Source: Chloroflexota bacterium (GTDB taxonomy: Bacteria > Chloroflexota > UBA11872 > UBA12225 > JAJDUF01). From it: 64,000 bases of DNA. The translations under genes and the position numbers were made by a program. Numbering within the stretch: position 1 is the first letter of the stretch; each line of letters begins with the position of its first letter. The DNA lies in assembly GCA_022826725.1 (NCBI GenBank), contig JAJDUF010000022.1:218011-282010 (forward strand), in the 5' to 3' direction. The notes under the pieces were generated by a model. That model searched no databases, was not told where the DNA came from, and was given only the letters and a program-made list of their open reading frames with translations. Positions 52,060-60,561 of this stretch are shown here, piece by piece.

Positions 52060-52815
52060 TTAGCGCCGCTCGGAGAGTGTGCCGACAAGCCAGAGCGCGG
52101 CGCCGGCCATAGCAAGCAGGGCCAGCAGCAGGAACAGGAGGGCCGGACCTGGCCCGACTGCGGCGCTGGCGCCCACGACCGCGGTCACGCCCCCCGCGGC
52201 CACCAGCGCCAGCAGGAGGCCGGCGCCGTGCGGACCGAGCAGGCGCCGGAGCGATGAACTGCCCGGTGGGAGGTGAAGCCGGGAGCGCACTCCGGTTGCC
52301 AGCATGTCCTCGGCGAGCCGCCGGGTTAGGCGCGGCACGTCGTCTGCAACCTGCGTCTCTGCCTGGATGACATCGAGCGCGGTCAGCACCGCTGACCGCC
52401 GTAGCGTGGCCGGCAGCGCCCGCGCCGCCGAATCCAACGCTTGTGAAGCCTGAGCCAGCGCAGCATCGAAGGTAGCCGCGCCGGAGGGTTGTGCGCGGGG
52501 TGCGGGTACTGCGTGCGGGCGCAGCCGGAGCCGGAGGGGCCGACTCAACCGGTAGTCGAGGAGGCCGCGCAGCGCATCTCCGGCGTGGCCGGCCGGCCCC
52601 ATCCGACTGAGGGCGTCCCATGCAGTGCGGTGCCACCGCTGCCCAAGCCCCATCGCCGCTATGAAGATGACCAGGAAGGGCGCTACTGTCACGACATACC
52701 ACGATGGCGAATGGGGCCAGTCGAGGCACAGACCGACGAACAGGACAATACCGGTAGCGACGAACAGCGAGCGCAACCCGTGGATTGGCTGGTTTTCCAA
52801 CAGAGACAGGTGCAT
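52060..52815 (-). CDS. Uncharacterised membrane protein
   Basis: A 251-residue protein not recognised as a known family. Two N-terminal helices (LRSLFVATGIVLFVGLCLDW and SWYVVTVAPFLVIFIAAMGL, about 14-58), a basic and Ala-rich cytoplasmic region (about 60-190), and two C-terminal helices (about 195-245, LLLALVAAGGVTAVVGASAA and LLFLLLALLAMAGAALWLVG). This two-plus-two helix layout suggests a membrane protein with a central soluble part, but nothing more can be said. It lies in opposite orientation to the glycan group and has its own short leader. Confidence 0.55.
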   Translation of the reverse strand: MHLSLLENQPIHGLRSLFVATGIVLFVGLCLDWPHSPSWYVVTVAPFLVIFIAAMGLGQRWHRTAWDALSRMGPAGHAGDALRGLLDYRLSRPLRLRLRPHAVPAPRAQPSGAATFDAALAQASQALDSAARALPATLRRSAVLTALDVIQAETQVADDVPRLTRRLAEDMLATGVRSRLHLPPGSSSLRRLLGPHGAGLLLALVAAGGVTAVVGASAAVGPGPALLFLLLALLAMAGAALWLVGTLSERR

Positions 52816-52962
52816 CTGCGTGTATCCTCACGCCCACCAGGAGCTTAAGCGGTTTAAGGCAGTATAGGGCAGTCGCTCGGAGCGGTCAAGCGCCAGACCG
52901 GCTGGCCAAGTGTGCTCCATACACCTGAGGAGAGCACTGGCGAGGCGAGTCCCGCCGTGCCC

Positions 52963-53427
52963 CTATGGGGCCGGTGGTGTCCAGCGCCAGAGCCGCTGGT
53001 AGCCGCGCGCCGGTACCGGTGCTATCGCCCGAATGTCGGCCAACAGCCAGAGCCAGCGTCCGGGCATGAAATCCCCGTAGGGGTCTGCCGGTATCGCTTG
53101 TCCGCCGGGTTCGACGTAGGCGATGCCGTCCCGCAGGTAGTTGACTTTTTGTGCTCCGGCCAGAGTGGCGGTGGCGATGACGGCGCCGCGGGTGATATCC
53201 TGGCGCCACTGCCCGGCGCCGTAGATGTCCGCTATGGCCGCGACGGCCTCGTGACCGGGTTTCAGGACGACGGTGCGACCGGCGTGGATGGCGATGCGCT
53301 CGCCGATGATGCCGTGGGGCGGTGGCCACGAACGGGTCTCGACGTTCTTGATGCCGTGAGCGACCAGGGATGCCCAGGGCTGGTGGAGCGTAAGGGCCGG
53401 CAGGGACGGGCCGGTATGCTGCGGCAT
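52963..53427 (-). CDS. ASCH domain protein
   Basis: A 154-residue protein that is one ASCH domain. The start LTLHQPWASLVAHGIKNVET (13-32) is the classic ASCH signature (L-x-x-x-Q-P-W-A-x-x-I-x-x-G-x-K-x-x-E-x-R), followed by GERIAIHAG, and ends with RWLWLLADIRAIAPVPARGY. ASCH domains resemble PUA folds, and some bind or modify RNA or hydrolyse modified nucleosides. The gene reads divergently from the aro operon, sharing a 302-base gap that holds the attenuator. A regulatory link to aro genes is not implied. Confidence 0.85.
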   Translation of the reverse strand: MPQHTGPSLPALTLHQPWASLVAHGIKNVETRSWPPPHGIIGERIAIHAGRTVVLKPGHEAVAAIADIYGAGQWRQDITRGAVIATATLAGAQKVNYLRDGIAYVEPGGQAIPADPYGDFMPGRWLWLLADIRAIAPVPARGYQRLWRWTPPAP

Positions 53428-53483
53428 CGTTGTGGTCTTCCGGTTGGCAGATTATCCTAATGGTGCTGGGTTATGCCGGGCAA

Positions 53484-53512
53484 TTGACAGGCCGGCGGCG
53501 CACTTGTATACT
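53484..53512 (+). promoter_or_regulatory. Near-consensus sigma-70 promoter of the aro operon
   Basis: TTGACA (53484-53489), a 17-base spacer and TATACT (53507-53512): six of six and five of six consensus bases at optimal spacing. Transcription should begin near 53518-53520, only 4-7 bases before the leader peptide ATG. Confidence 0.75.
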
Positions 53513-53523
53513 CCCCGGTGGCG

Positions 53524-53592
53524 ATGTACCGAAATACACTTGCAGCCATTGGCGCATATTACTTTAGCCGGTTCGGTGTGACACCGGGCTAG
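53524..53592 (+). CDS. Aromatic-rich leader peptide of the aro operon
   Basis: A 22-codon frame from ATG 53524 to TAG 53590-53592. It begins [10 protein letters not shown] and continues with AYYFSRF, giving Tyr at 2, 12, 13 and Phe at 14, 17: five aromatic residues of 22, with a Tyr-Tyr-Phe run. The start is within a few bases of the predicted transcription start, so it would be translated as a leaderless or near-leaderless message. It is followed by an intrinsic terminator and then by genes of aromatic amino acid synthesis. The design matches classical attenuator leader peptides such as those of pheA or trp operons. Not verified experimentally. Confidence 0.65.
   Translation: MYRNTLAAIGAYYFSRFGVTPG
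53566..53590 (+). promoter_or_regulatory. Pause-type hairpin overlapping the leader peptide
   Basis: AGCC (53566-53569) pairs with GGCT (53587-53590) and CGGT (53574-53577) with ACCG (53583-53586), with a four-base bulge and a five-base loop. It starts right after the Tyr-Tyr-Phe codons and ends at the leader stop, the position of the 1:2 pause hairpin in amino acid attenuators. Confidence 0.45.
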
Positions 53593-53621
53593 CGAGAGCA
53601 GTCTGCCGCGTCGCATCGGAG

Positions 53622-53653
53622 AGAGCAGGGGTAAGGCCCTGCTCTTTTTGTTT
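53622..53653 (+). terminator. Intrinsic terminator in the aro leader (attenuator)
   Basis: AGAGCAGGG (53622-53630) pairs perfectly with CCCTGCTCT (53637-53645) around GTAAGG, followed by TTTTGTTT. It lies 77 bases before the aroF start. The word GAGAGCAG, the left arm, recurs at 53594-53601, directly after the leader stop, and at 53673-53680, downstream of the terminator, so either copy could pair with the right arm instead. Confidence 0.8.
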
Positions 53654-53729
53654 GGGCCGCGGCGGCCGCGCCGAGAGCAGGACGGCACGGGCCATGAGTC
53701 GGTCGGTAAGCGATGGCGAGGAAAGCAGC

Positions 53730-54779
53730 ATGATTATCGTGATGAGGCACGGTGCCACAACGGAGGAAATCCTGCACGTCGAGGAGCGCATCCGAAGGGA
53801 GGGCTTGCAGCCACACCGTTCCGGCGGGGTGGATACGACCGTCATTGGTGTCATCGGCACCCCACCCTACGGGATGCTGGACCGCATGGAACTGCTGCCG
53901 GGAGTCGAGCGCGTGACGCGGATTACCAAGCCCTACAAGCTGGCGGCGCGAGAGTTCACCGCCTCGCCCACCGTGATCAATGTCGGAGCCGCTGCCATCG
54001 GCGGCCCTGGCGTGGTGCTGATGGCCGGTCCGTGCTCGGTGGAAACCCGCGAGCAACTGTTGACGGCGGCGCGTGGGGTGCAGGCCGCCGGGGCGCATGT
54101 CCTGCGCGGCGGGGCCTTCAAGCCGCGGACTACGCCCTATAGCTTTCAGGGTCTCAGGGATGATGGCTTGGCGCTGCTCGCCGAAGCGCGTGCCGAGACA
54201 GGTCTACCGATCATTACCGAGGTGATGGAACCGAGCAAAGTGCCGGCGGTCTACGAGGTCGCCGACGTGCTGCAGATCGGGACGCGGAACTGCCAGAACT
54301 ACCCGCTGCTCCACGAGGTCGGTCGCACCGACAAGCCGGTGATGCTCAAGCGCGGTCTTGGCTGCTCGATTGACGAGTGGATTCAGGCTGCCGAGCACAT
54401 CATGGATCAGGGCAACATGCAGGTGATGCTCTGCGAGCGCGGGATCAAGAGTTTCGAGACCTATACCCGCAATACCCTCGACCTGAGCGCCGTTCCCGTC
54501 GCCAAGCGCCTGTCCCATCTGCCCGTCATCGTTGACCCCAGCCACGCGACTGGCAAGTGGTACCTGGTCAAGCCGATGGCGATGGCTGCCGTTGCTGCCG
54601 GCGCCGACGGCCTGCTCATCGAGGTGCATCCTACCCCGGACACCGCCCTATGCGACGGTGCCCAGAGCCTGACCATCGAGAACTTCGCCGACTTGGCCGC
54701 GAGCGTGCAGCAGATTGCCCAGGCAGTTGGCCGCGAGCCGGCGGCGCTCCCGGAAGATGTACCGGTTGCTGCGGGATGA
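53730..54779 (+). CDS. aroF: 3-deoxy-7-phosphoheptulonate synthase (DAHP synthase, type I beta)
   Basis: A 349-residue protein. An N-terminal ferredoxin-like domain ([20 protein letters not shown], about 1-70), the type of regulatory domain that can bind Tyr or Phe, precedes the barrel with AGPCSVE (99-105), [33 protein letters not shown] and DPSHATGKW. It condenses phosphoenolpyruvate with erythrose 4-phosphate, the first step of the shikimate pathway. I chose ATG 53730, preceded by GAGGAAAG, because it begins exactly at the conserved MIIVM strand. First gene of the operon and target of the attenuator upstream. Confidence 0.94.
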   Translation: MIIVMRHGATTEEILHVEERIRREGLQPHRSGGVDTTVIGVIGTPPYGMLDRMELLPGVERVTRITKPYKLAAREFTASPTVINVGAAAIGGPGVVLMAGPCSVETREQLLTAARGVQAAGAHVLRGGAFKPRTTPYSFQGLRDDGLALLAEARAETGLPIITEVMEPSKVPAVYEVADVLQIGTRNCQNYPLLHEVGRTDKPVMLKRGLGCSIDEWIQAAEHIMDQGNMQVMLCERGIKSFETYTRNTLDLSAVPVAKRLSHLPVIVDPSHATGKWYLVKPMAMAAVAAGADGLLIEVHPTPDTALCDGAQSLTIENFADLAASVQQIAQAVGREPAALPEDVPVAAG

Positions 54780-56179
54780 TTACCTCCGGTGCTGCCGCGA
54801 CGGTCGAGCTGCGGAGCGTGCAGGCACCAGCGCGCCTGACGGGTCGGATCGCGGTGCCGGGTGATAAGTCCATCTCCCACCGCGCCATCCTGCTCAATGC
54901 GATTGCCACGGGCAGCGCGGGCGTGACCGGCGCCGGCCTCGGTGCCGATTGCCGCGCTTCCATCGCCAGCGTCGAGTCCCTGGGTGCGACGGTGCAGCGG
55001 CGTTGGCCGGATGGCAGCCTCTCACCGGCCCTGGCCGTACCCGATTCGGTCGTCGGCAACGGCGCCGTTCATCGGGCGGCCGACTTGGTGATCGAAGGCG
55101 CTGGCGGCGCGGGGCTACGCGAGCCGGAGGAGGTGCTGGACGCGGCGAATTCGGGGACGACGGCCCGGTTTTTGAGCGGCATCCTAGCCGGCCAGCCTTT
55201 TTTCTCCGTCCTCACCGGCGATGCCTCGTTGCGGCGCCGGCCGATGGGCCGGGTGATCGAGCCGCTCATTGCGATGGGTGCCCGCATTGTGGGCCGCGAC
55301 GACAATCGCTGCTTACCTATAGCGCTGTCCCCGGCGCAGCTACGGGCCATCGAGTACGAGCTCCCCGTTGCCAGCGCCCAGCTCAAGTCGTGCCTGCTAC
55401 TCGCCGGCTTGCAGGCTACGGGGGCAACCGTCCTCCATGAGCCGGCGGCCAGCCGGGATCACACCGAGCGGCTGCTCCGGGCGCAGGGCGCGTCGCTGCG
55501 GGTCGAGGGCCGGCACCTGACTCTCGCCGGAGACGCCGCGCTGGCAGCCGTTGACGTGGCTGTGCCCGGCGATCTCTCCTCCGCCGCGTTCTGGCTCGTT
55601 GCGGCGCTGCTCCACCCACAGGCCAGCGTCACCATTGAACGGGTGGGCATCAATCCTGGCCGGACAGGGTTGCTCGACGTACTGACCGAGATGGGCGGCC
55701 GTCTCACGCTGACCAACCGGCGGCAGGCGGGCGGCGAGCCGGTCGCGGACATCACCGCCGAATCGAGCCGGCTGCGCGGCGTGCGTGTCGGTGGTGAGTT
55801 GATCCCCCGGCTCCTCGACGAAGTGCCTATCCTGGCACTTGCGGCCGCGCTGGCGGAAGGAACGACCACCATCCACGACGCCGCCGAGCTGCGCGTCAAG
55901 GAATCGGACCGCTTGGCTGCCGTCGCCGGTGAACTGACCACCTTGGGCGGACAGGTGGAGGAACTGCCCGACGGCCTGGTGATCCGGGGGACGCCCAGCT
56001 TGGCCGGAGGTGAGGCCGAGGCACACGGTGACCATCGGCTGGCGATGATGGCCTGCATCGCTGGGCTGGTCAGCGCTGGACCGGTGCTCGTCGGCGGCGC
56101 GGAGACGGTCGAGGTCTCCTATCCCGGTTTCTGGCATGATCTCGAACACCTCGCACCCGGAGCCGCCCGTGTCCTCTGA
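54776..56179 (+). CDS. aroA: 3-phosphoshikimate 1-carboxyvinyltransferase (EPSP synthase)
   Basis: A 467-residue enzyme. The N-terminus has [19 protein letters not shown] (about 27-45), the phosphoenolpyruvate and shikimate-3-phosphate site, and [11 protein letters not shown] corresponds to the second conserved motif. The C-terminal [15 protein letters not shown] and [10 protein letters not shown] are the other signatures. It joins phosphoenolpyruvate to shikimate 3-phosphate, the target of glyphosate. The ATG overlaps the aroF stop (ATGA), so translation is coupled. The central Ala/Gly sequence is of the usual length for bacterial enzymes. Confidence 0.95.
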   Translation: MITSGAAATVELRSVQAPARLTGRIAVPGDKSISHRAILLNAIATGSAGVTGAGLGADCRASIASVESLGATVQRRWPDGSLSPALAVPDSVVGNGAVHRAADLVIEGAGGAGLREPEEVLDAANSGTTARFLSGILAGQPFFSVLTGDASLRRRPMGRVIEPLIAMGARIVGRDDNRCLPIALSPAQLRAIEYELPVASAQLKSCLLLAGLQATGATVLHEPAASRDHTERLLRAQGASLRVEGRHLTLAGDAALAAVDVAVPGDLSSAAFWLVAALLHPQASVTIERVGINPGRTGLLDVLTEMGGRLTLTNRRQAGGEPVADITAESSRLRGVRVGGELIPRLLDEVPILALAAALAEGTTTIHDAAELRVKESDRLAAVAGELTTLGGQVEELPDGLVIRGTPSLAGGEAEAHGDHRLAMMACIAGLVSAGPVLVGGAETVEVSYPGFWHDLEHLAPGAARVL

Positions 56180-57068
56180 GCTACCGCGCCGATCCGCAGA
56201 CGCCGTGCGTTTCACGGCGGTGATCGGCTACCCCCTCGCTCACTCCATCTCTCCCCGTTTTCAGCAGCCGGCGTTCGATCACTTGGGTCTCCCGGTACGG
56301 TACATCGCCCGCGAAACGCCACCGGAGGAGCTACCCGCCTTTCTGACCGAGCTACGCGGACCGCAGTGGCTGGGAGTCAACGTCACCGTGCCGCACAAGG
56401 AGGCCGTCGCCGCTGCCGTTGACGACCTCAGCACGGAAGCTCGGCTGATCGGCGCCGTGAATACCGTTCGGAAGGAGGGTGGCCGGCTGATCGGGCACAA
56501 CACCGACGCCGCCGGCTTTCTCCGTGGCCTCACCGACGCTGCGTGCGATCCGCAGGGAGTGTCGGCGCTGATTCTGGGCGCGGGTGGCGCGGCGCGAGCG
56601 GTCGCGGTGGCACTCTTGCAAGCCGGCGCACGGCACGTGACCGTCGCCAACCGCACCGTGAGTCGGGCAGAGCGGCTCGTCGCCAACTTGGCTGCTAGCT
56701 TCGACGCTGCCCACTTGGCCGCCGGCCCGCTCCAGGCAGAGGTGGTCCGGCCGGCGCTCCAAGGCGCTGAACTGGTGATCAACACGACCACGGTCGGCAT
56801 GGCGCACGGTCCGGCGGCTGCGGCTGCGCCGCTAGCCGCCGCGCTCTTGACGTCGCTGCCACGGGACGCGCTCGTCTACGACCTGGTGTATAACCCGGCC
56901 GAGACTCCGCTGCTTCAGGCAGCGCGGGCGCAGGGGTACCGCACGCAGGGCGGCCTGCCGATGTTGATTTACCAAGGAGCGGCCTCGTTCGAGTTGTGGA
57001 CCGGGCAGCCGGCGCCGGTCGAGCTGATGCTGGCGCATGGTCGGCAGGCGATGGCCGAGCGCGAGTAG
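56169..57068 (+). CDS. aroE: Shikimate dehydrogenase
   Basis: A 299-residue enzyme. The substrate domain starts VIGYPLAHSISPRFQQPAFD, with Ser-x-Ser and the catalytic Lys and Asp in NVTVPHKEAV and GHNTDAAGF. The NADP fold has LILGAGGAARAVAVALLQAG and VANRTVSRAERLV. It reduces 3-dehydroshikimate to shikimate. I start it at GTG 56169, six bases after a GGAG site; an ATG 11 codons earlier (56136) would overlap aroA by 44 bases. Third gene of the operon. Confidence 0.92.
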   Translation: MSSELPRRSADAVRFTAVIGYPLAHSISPRFQQPAFDHLGLPVRYIARETPPEELPAFLTELRGPQWLGVNVTVPHKEAVAAAVDDLSTEARLIGAVNTVRKEGGRLIGHNTDAAGFLRGLTDAACDPQGVSALILGAGGAARAVAVALLQAGARHVTVANRTVSRAERLVANLAASFDAAHLAAGPLQAEVVRPALQGAELVINTTTVGMAHGPAAAAAPLAAALLTSLPRDALVYDLVYNPAETPLLQAARAQGYRTQGGLPMLIYQGAASFELWTGQPAPVELMLAHGRQAMAERE

Positions 57069-57086
57069 GCCGGGTAGGACGGTGCC

Positions 57087-57644
57087 GTGGATCAGGACGC
57101 TTCCCGCCCGGCTGAGGTGCGTCGGGTCGTCCTCATCGGCTTCAGCTGCACCGGCAAATCGCGTGTCTGCTCGCTGCTGGCGCGGCAACTAGGCTGGGAG
57201 CCGGTAGACACCGACGACCTCATCGTCGCGCTGGCCGGCAAGCCCATCGAGCACATCTTTGCCGAGGATGGCGAGGCACACTTTCGCGCCATCGAGCGCG
57301 AGGCGGTCGCGCAAGCGTGTGCGGGCGAGCGGCGCGTCATTGCCACCGGCGGGGGCGCTCCGGTCGCGGCGGAGAACCGCCGGCTGCTGCTCCGGTCCAG
57401 CCTCGTCGTCGCCCTGCAAGCGCGACCGGAAACCATTCTGCGGCGGCTCCGGCGCCAGCTGGCCGCCGGCGCCGTGCGACCACTCCTCGACACGCCGGAC
57501 CCGTTGGCGCGGATTCGCTCCCTGATGGCGGAGCGCGCGGTTATCTACGCGCTCGCGCACCTGACGGTCCAGACGGATACCTTGCCGCCGGTCCGCGTCG
57601 CCGCCGTCATCAGGAGCCATCTGGCGGCTGCGGCGGGTGGATGA
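57087..57644 (+). CDS. aroK: Shikimate kinase
   Basis: A 185-residue kinase starting with GTG. Walker A LIGFSCTGKSRVCSLLARQL (16-35) is GFSCTGKSR, where Arg replaces the usual Thr or Ser after GKS. Shikimate binding is seen in DTDDLI and in the VIATGGGAP loop. The lid and ADP-binding Arg residues are present in RRQLAAGAVRPLL. It phosphorylates shikimate at O3. It begins 18 bases after aroE and ends the operon. The usual aroB, aroC and aroQ are absent here. Confidence 0.9.
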   Translation: MDQDASRPAEVRRVVLIGFSCTGKSRVCSLLARQLGWEPVDTDDLIVALAGKPIEHIFAEDGEAHFRAIEREAVAQACAGERRVIATGGGAPVAAENRRLLLRSSLVVALQARPETILRRLRRQLAAGAVRPLLDTPDPLARIRSLMAERAVIYALAHLTVQTDTLPPVRVAAVIRSHLAAAAGG

Positions 57645-57648
57645 TCGT

Positions 57649-57699
57649 CCTCACCCCCGGCCCCCTCTCCATCGCCGAGCGATAGAGAGGGGGTGAGGT
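57649..57699. repeat. Extended palindromic repeat after aroK
   Basis: CCTCACCCCCGG, then CCCTCTCC...GAGAGGGGGTGAGG: here both arms carry the GGTGAGG tail, so the whole copy is a larger palindrome. It could terminate the aro operon. The remaining 290 bases up to the radical SAM gene show nothing clear except TATTAT at 57933 without a -35. Confidence 0.72.
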
Positions 57700-57988
57700 G
57701 CGGGGGGCCGCCGGTCACATTGAGGTCACACCCGGCGCCAAGCAACGCCAGCAGCATTATTGGCAGCCATCCGGCCCGCGGCGCCACGCTATGCCGACGG
57801 GCTGCGCGGGCGAGCATGCACCTACGCATGGCCAGCCTCCCCGGAGAACGACCGGCCCAAAACCTAGCCGACCTGGCCCGATTCCCAGTATAGGCACAAC
57901 GCCTATTACTCACAAACGAGGTCGTCGTGCATTATTATGGTGACTGTAGCACCGTGCGTTGTCGTGCCGTGAGGAGGAGCATTCCGCC

Positions 57989-59614
57989 ATGGTTCAGACT
58001 ATCCAACAGCCTCAGGTAGTCCCTGCGGCACAGACCGCCGAGAAGCAAGACCTCGATTACGTCTTCTACGAGCTGACGCGGAGCATGTGCCCCGAATGCC
58101 GGCGCATCATTGACGGGCAGGTCATCATCCGCGACAACAAAGTCTATATGCGGAAGCGTTGCCCGGAGCACGGCTGGTTCGAGGGCCTGATCTACGCCGA
58201 TGCCGAGGCCTACACCGCCTCGGTCAAGTTCAACAAGCCGGGCACCATCCCGCTGGACTTCTCCACTGAGGTTGTTGAGGGTTGCCCCTATGACTGCGGC
58301 CTCTGCCCGGAGCACAAGCAGCACGCCTGCATCGGCATCATCGAGGTCAACTCGGCCTGCAACTTCGATTGCCCCTTGTGCTTTGCCGACGCGCAATCGG
58401 GGTTCAACCTGACCCTCGAAGAGGTAGACCGCATTCTCGACCGCTTCATCGAGACGGAGGGCCAGCCGGAGGTCGTGCAGTTCTCCGGCGGCGAGCCGAC
58501 AATCCATCCGCAGATTATCGAGATGCTGCACCTTGCCAGGGACAAGGGTATTGTCAACGTGATGCTCAACACGAATGGCCGGCGCATTGCCCGCGACGAT
58601 GACTTCTTGGCCGCGCTCGCCGATCTGGACATTTTCATCTACTTGCAGTTCGACGGCTTCAAGGAGCGGACGCACCAAACGCTGCGGGCGGAAGAGAACC
58701 TGCTGGCGGAGAAGGAGCTTGCTCTCGACCGGCTGCACTCTATCGGCAAGCGCGTCATCCTCGTCCCGGCTATTGACCGCAACTTGAACCTCGATGAGGT
58801 CGGCGAGATCGTCAAGTTCGGCCTGGAGCACCCGGCGGTGCGGGGTATCAACTTCCAGCCGGTCTTCCATTCCGGGCGACACACCACCGAGCACGATCCG
58901 CTGCAACGGGTGACGAATCCGGACATTTTGCAGGCCATCGAGGAGCAAACCGACGGACTGTTCGTCAAGTCCGACTTCGTGCCGATTCCGTGCTGCTTTC
59001 CGACCTGTAACTCCGTGACCTATGCCTATGTCGAAGACGATCTGGTCGCGCCGCTCCCGCGCATGTTGGAAGTGGAGGACTACCTCGACTACCTCACCAA
59101 CCGGACCGTGCCCGACGTCGAGGGCGAAATCAGAAAGGTGTTGGAGGACCTCTGGTCTACGTCGGCGGTGGCCGGCTCGACGAGCGTGGCAACGCAATTC
59201 CAACTGGCCTGCGCTGCGTGCAACTTACCCATGATGGACATTGGTGAGCTGGCCGACCGGGTGTTCATGATTATGCTCACCGACTTCCTCGATACCTATA
59301 CGTTCAGCCTGAAGAACGTGATGAAGTGCTGCAAAGAAATCCTGCTACCCGACGGTAAGCAGATCCCCTTCTGCGCCTACAACAACATGGGCTATCGGGA
59401 AGCGGCCCGCATGCAGCTTGCGGCCCGCGAGCGCGACCGGGCGCGGGCGCACCACGCCGGGAATGGGGCTGGAACCATTGTCAATGATGAGGAACCATTG
59501 CGGTTTGTGCCTGGTCCCGGTGGCCGCGGAGTCGTCACGCCGCCGGAGCTGCGCGAGCGAATTGTCGAGCGGTATCCCCGGCTCGTGAGCGATCACTTCA
59601 CCAACGGACGATGA
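57989..59614 (+). CDS. Radical SAM enzyme of the tetraether synthase (Tes/MJ0619-like) family
   Basis: A 541-residue protein. An N-terminal rubredoxin-like part has CPEC (34-37) and KRCPEHGWF (57-64); then GCPYDCGLCPEHKQHAC (98-114) with four cysteines, the radical SAM motif CNFDCPLC (124-131) and SGGEP (166-170), then CCFPTC (335-340) and further Cys pairs (CAAC, KCC). The order of these Cys groups is the hallmark of the archaeal tetraether synthase family, which uses several iron-sulfur clusters to join lipid tails through C-C bonds; bacterial relatives exist and are proposed to make membrane-spanning or cross-linked lipids. The ATG at 57989 follows GAGGAGG. Translationally coupled to the next methyltransferase. 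Confidence 0.82.
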   Translation: MVQTIQQPQVVPAAQTAEKQDLDYVFYELTRSMCPECRRIIDGQVIIRDNKVYMRKRCPEHGWFEGLIYADAEAYTASVKFNKPGTIPLDFSTEVVEGCPYDCGLCPEHKQHACIGIIEVNSACNFDCPLCFADAQSGFNLTLEEVDRILDRFIETEGQPEVVQFSGGEPTIHPQIIEMLHLARDKGIVNVMLNTNGRRIARDDDFLAALADLDIFIYLQFDGFKERTHQTLRAEENLLAEKELALDRLHSIGKRVILVPAIDRNLNLDEVGEIVKFGLEHPAVRGINFQPVFHSGRHTTEHDPLQRVTNPDILQAIEEQTDGLFVKSDFVPIPCCFPTCNSVTYAYVEDDLVAPLPRMLEVEDYLDYLTNRTVPDVEGEIRKVLEDLWSTSAVAGSTSVATQFQLACAACNLPMMDIGELADRVFMIMLTDFLDTYTFSLKNVMKCCKEILLPDGKQIPFCAYNNMGYREAARMQLAARERDRARAHHAGNGAGTIVNDEEPLRFVPGPGGRGVVTPPELRERIVERYPRLVSDHFTNGR

Positions 59615-60444
59615 GCGTGGTCACTGCCGAGACGTTTACGGCAGCCGCCGACGGTGACGTAGCGGCGCTCAAGGCCTGCTGCGCCGCCGTCTACGGACAA
59701 GAATGGCTCTCGCTGCTCGTAGGGGATTCGCTGCACCCCGGCGGCTTGGCGTTGACGCGCCACCTCGGTAAGCGGCTCCGGCTCGGCCCGGCGGACCGGG
59801 TGCTTGACATCGCCTGCGGCACAGGCACGACGAGCGTGTTGCTAGCGCAGGAGTTCGGGTGCCACGTCACCGGCGTGGACTACGGAGCGACGCAAATCGA
59901 GCGAGCGACCGCGGCAGCGGAGTCGGCCGACGTTGCTGACCGGACAGCCTTCGAGGTCGGCGATGCAGAGTCGCTCCCGTTCGACGATGGCAGTTTCACG
60001 GCAGTGGTCTGCGAGTGCGCCTTCTGCACTTTTCCCAGCAAGGCGCAGGCGGCAGCCGAGATGTACCGCGTGCTGATACCAGGCGGTCGGGTCGGTATCA
60101 CGGACCTCACGGTCAGCGGCCCCCTGCCGGAGGCGCTCCAGGGAGTGGCGGCGTGGGTGGCCTGCGTGGCCGATGCCCGGCCAGTGCAGGACTACGTCGC
60201 GATCCTAACCGCCGCCGGCTTTGCCCGGATTGCTACCGAGAAGCACAACGACGCTATCGCCAAGCTGATCGCCGACATCCAAACCAAGCTCATGGGCGTC
60301 TCGATCTTGGCGGGCGTGGGAAAGATTGACCTGGGCGACATAGACCTCGCCGCCGGCCGCACGATGGCACGGGTCGCCCGCCAAGCCACCCGCGACGGCC
60401 TCCTCGGCTACTGCCTGCTCACCGCCCCGCGACCGGCGAGCTGA
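59611..60444 (+). CDS. Class I SAM-dependent methyltransferase coupled to the radical SAM gene
   Basis: A 277-residue methyltransferase. The SAM-binding motif VLDIACGTGTTSVLLAQEFG (about 64-83) is followed by VTGVDYG, the acidic end of strand 2, and GDAESLPFDDGSFTAVVCE (about 116-134). A fairly conserved N-terminal AAVYGQEWLSLLVGDSLHPG is seen in a subgroup of ArsM-like or lipid-modifying methyltransferases. Its start overlaps the radical SAM stop (ATGA). It may methylate the product or a lipid intermediate of its neighbour; arsenic methylation is less likely because the usual extra Cys motifs are absent. Substrate unknown. Confidence 0.82.
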   Translation: MSVVTAETFTAAADGDVAALKACCAAVYGQEWLSLLVGDSLHPGGLALTRHLGKRLRLGPADRVLDIACGTGTTSVLLAQEFGCHVTGVDYGATQIERATAAAESADVADRTAFEVGDAESLPFDDGSFTAVVCECAFCTFPSKAQAAAEMYRVLIPGGRVGITDLTVSGPLPEALQGVAAWVACVADARPVQDYVAILTAAGFARIATEKHNDAIAKLIADIQTKLMGVSILAGVGKIDLGDIDLAAGRTMARVARQATRDGLLGYCLLTAPRPAS

Positions 60445-60561
60445 TGAGCCAGGGGGTTGCCAAGACAACTTCCCGGTAGCCGGTGTCGTGCCGGCCGCTC
60501 CTCTATAGTACTCTGTTCTCCGCACTCTCGTTGACGCGACATCTCCGTAGGAGCATGGTTT

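Noticed and set aside
59611..60444. Arsenite methyltransferase ArsM
   Set aside because: SAM motifs fit, but the conserved Cys residues expected for arsenic binding are not arranged as in ArsM, and no ars genes are near.
60480..60561. Histidine leader peptide upstream of hisG
   Set aside because: No short frame with His codons and no terminator hairpin is present.
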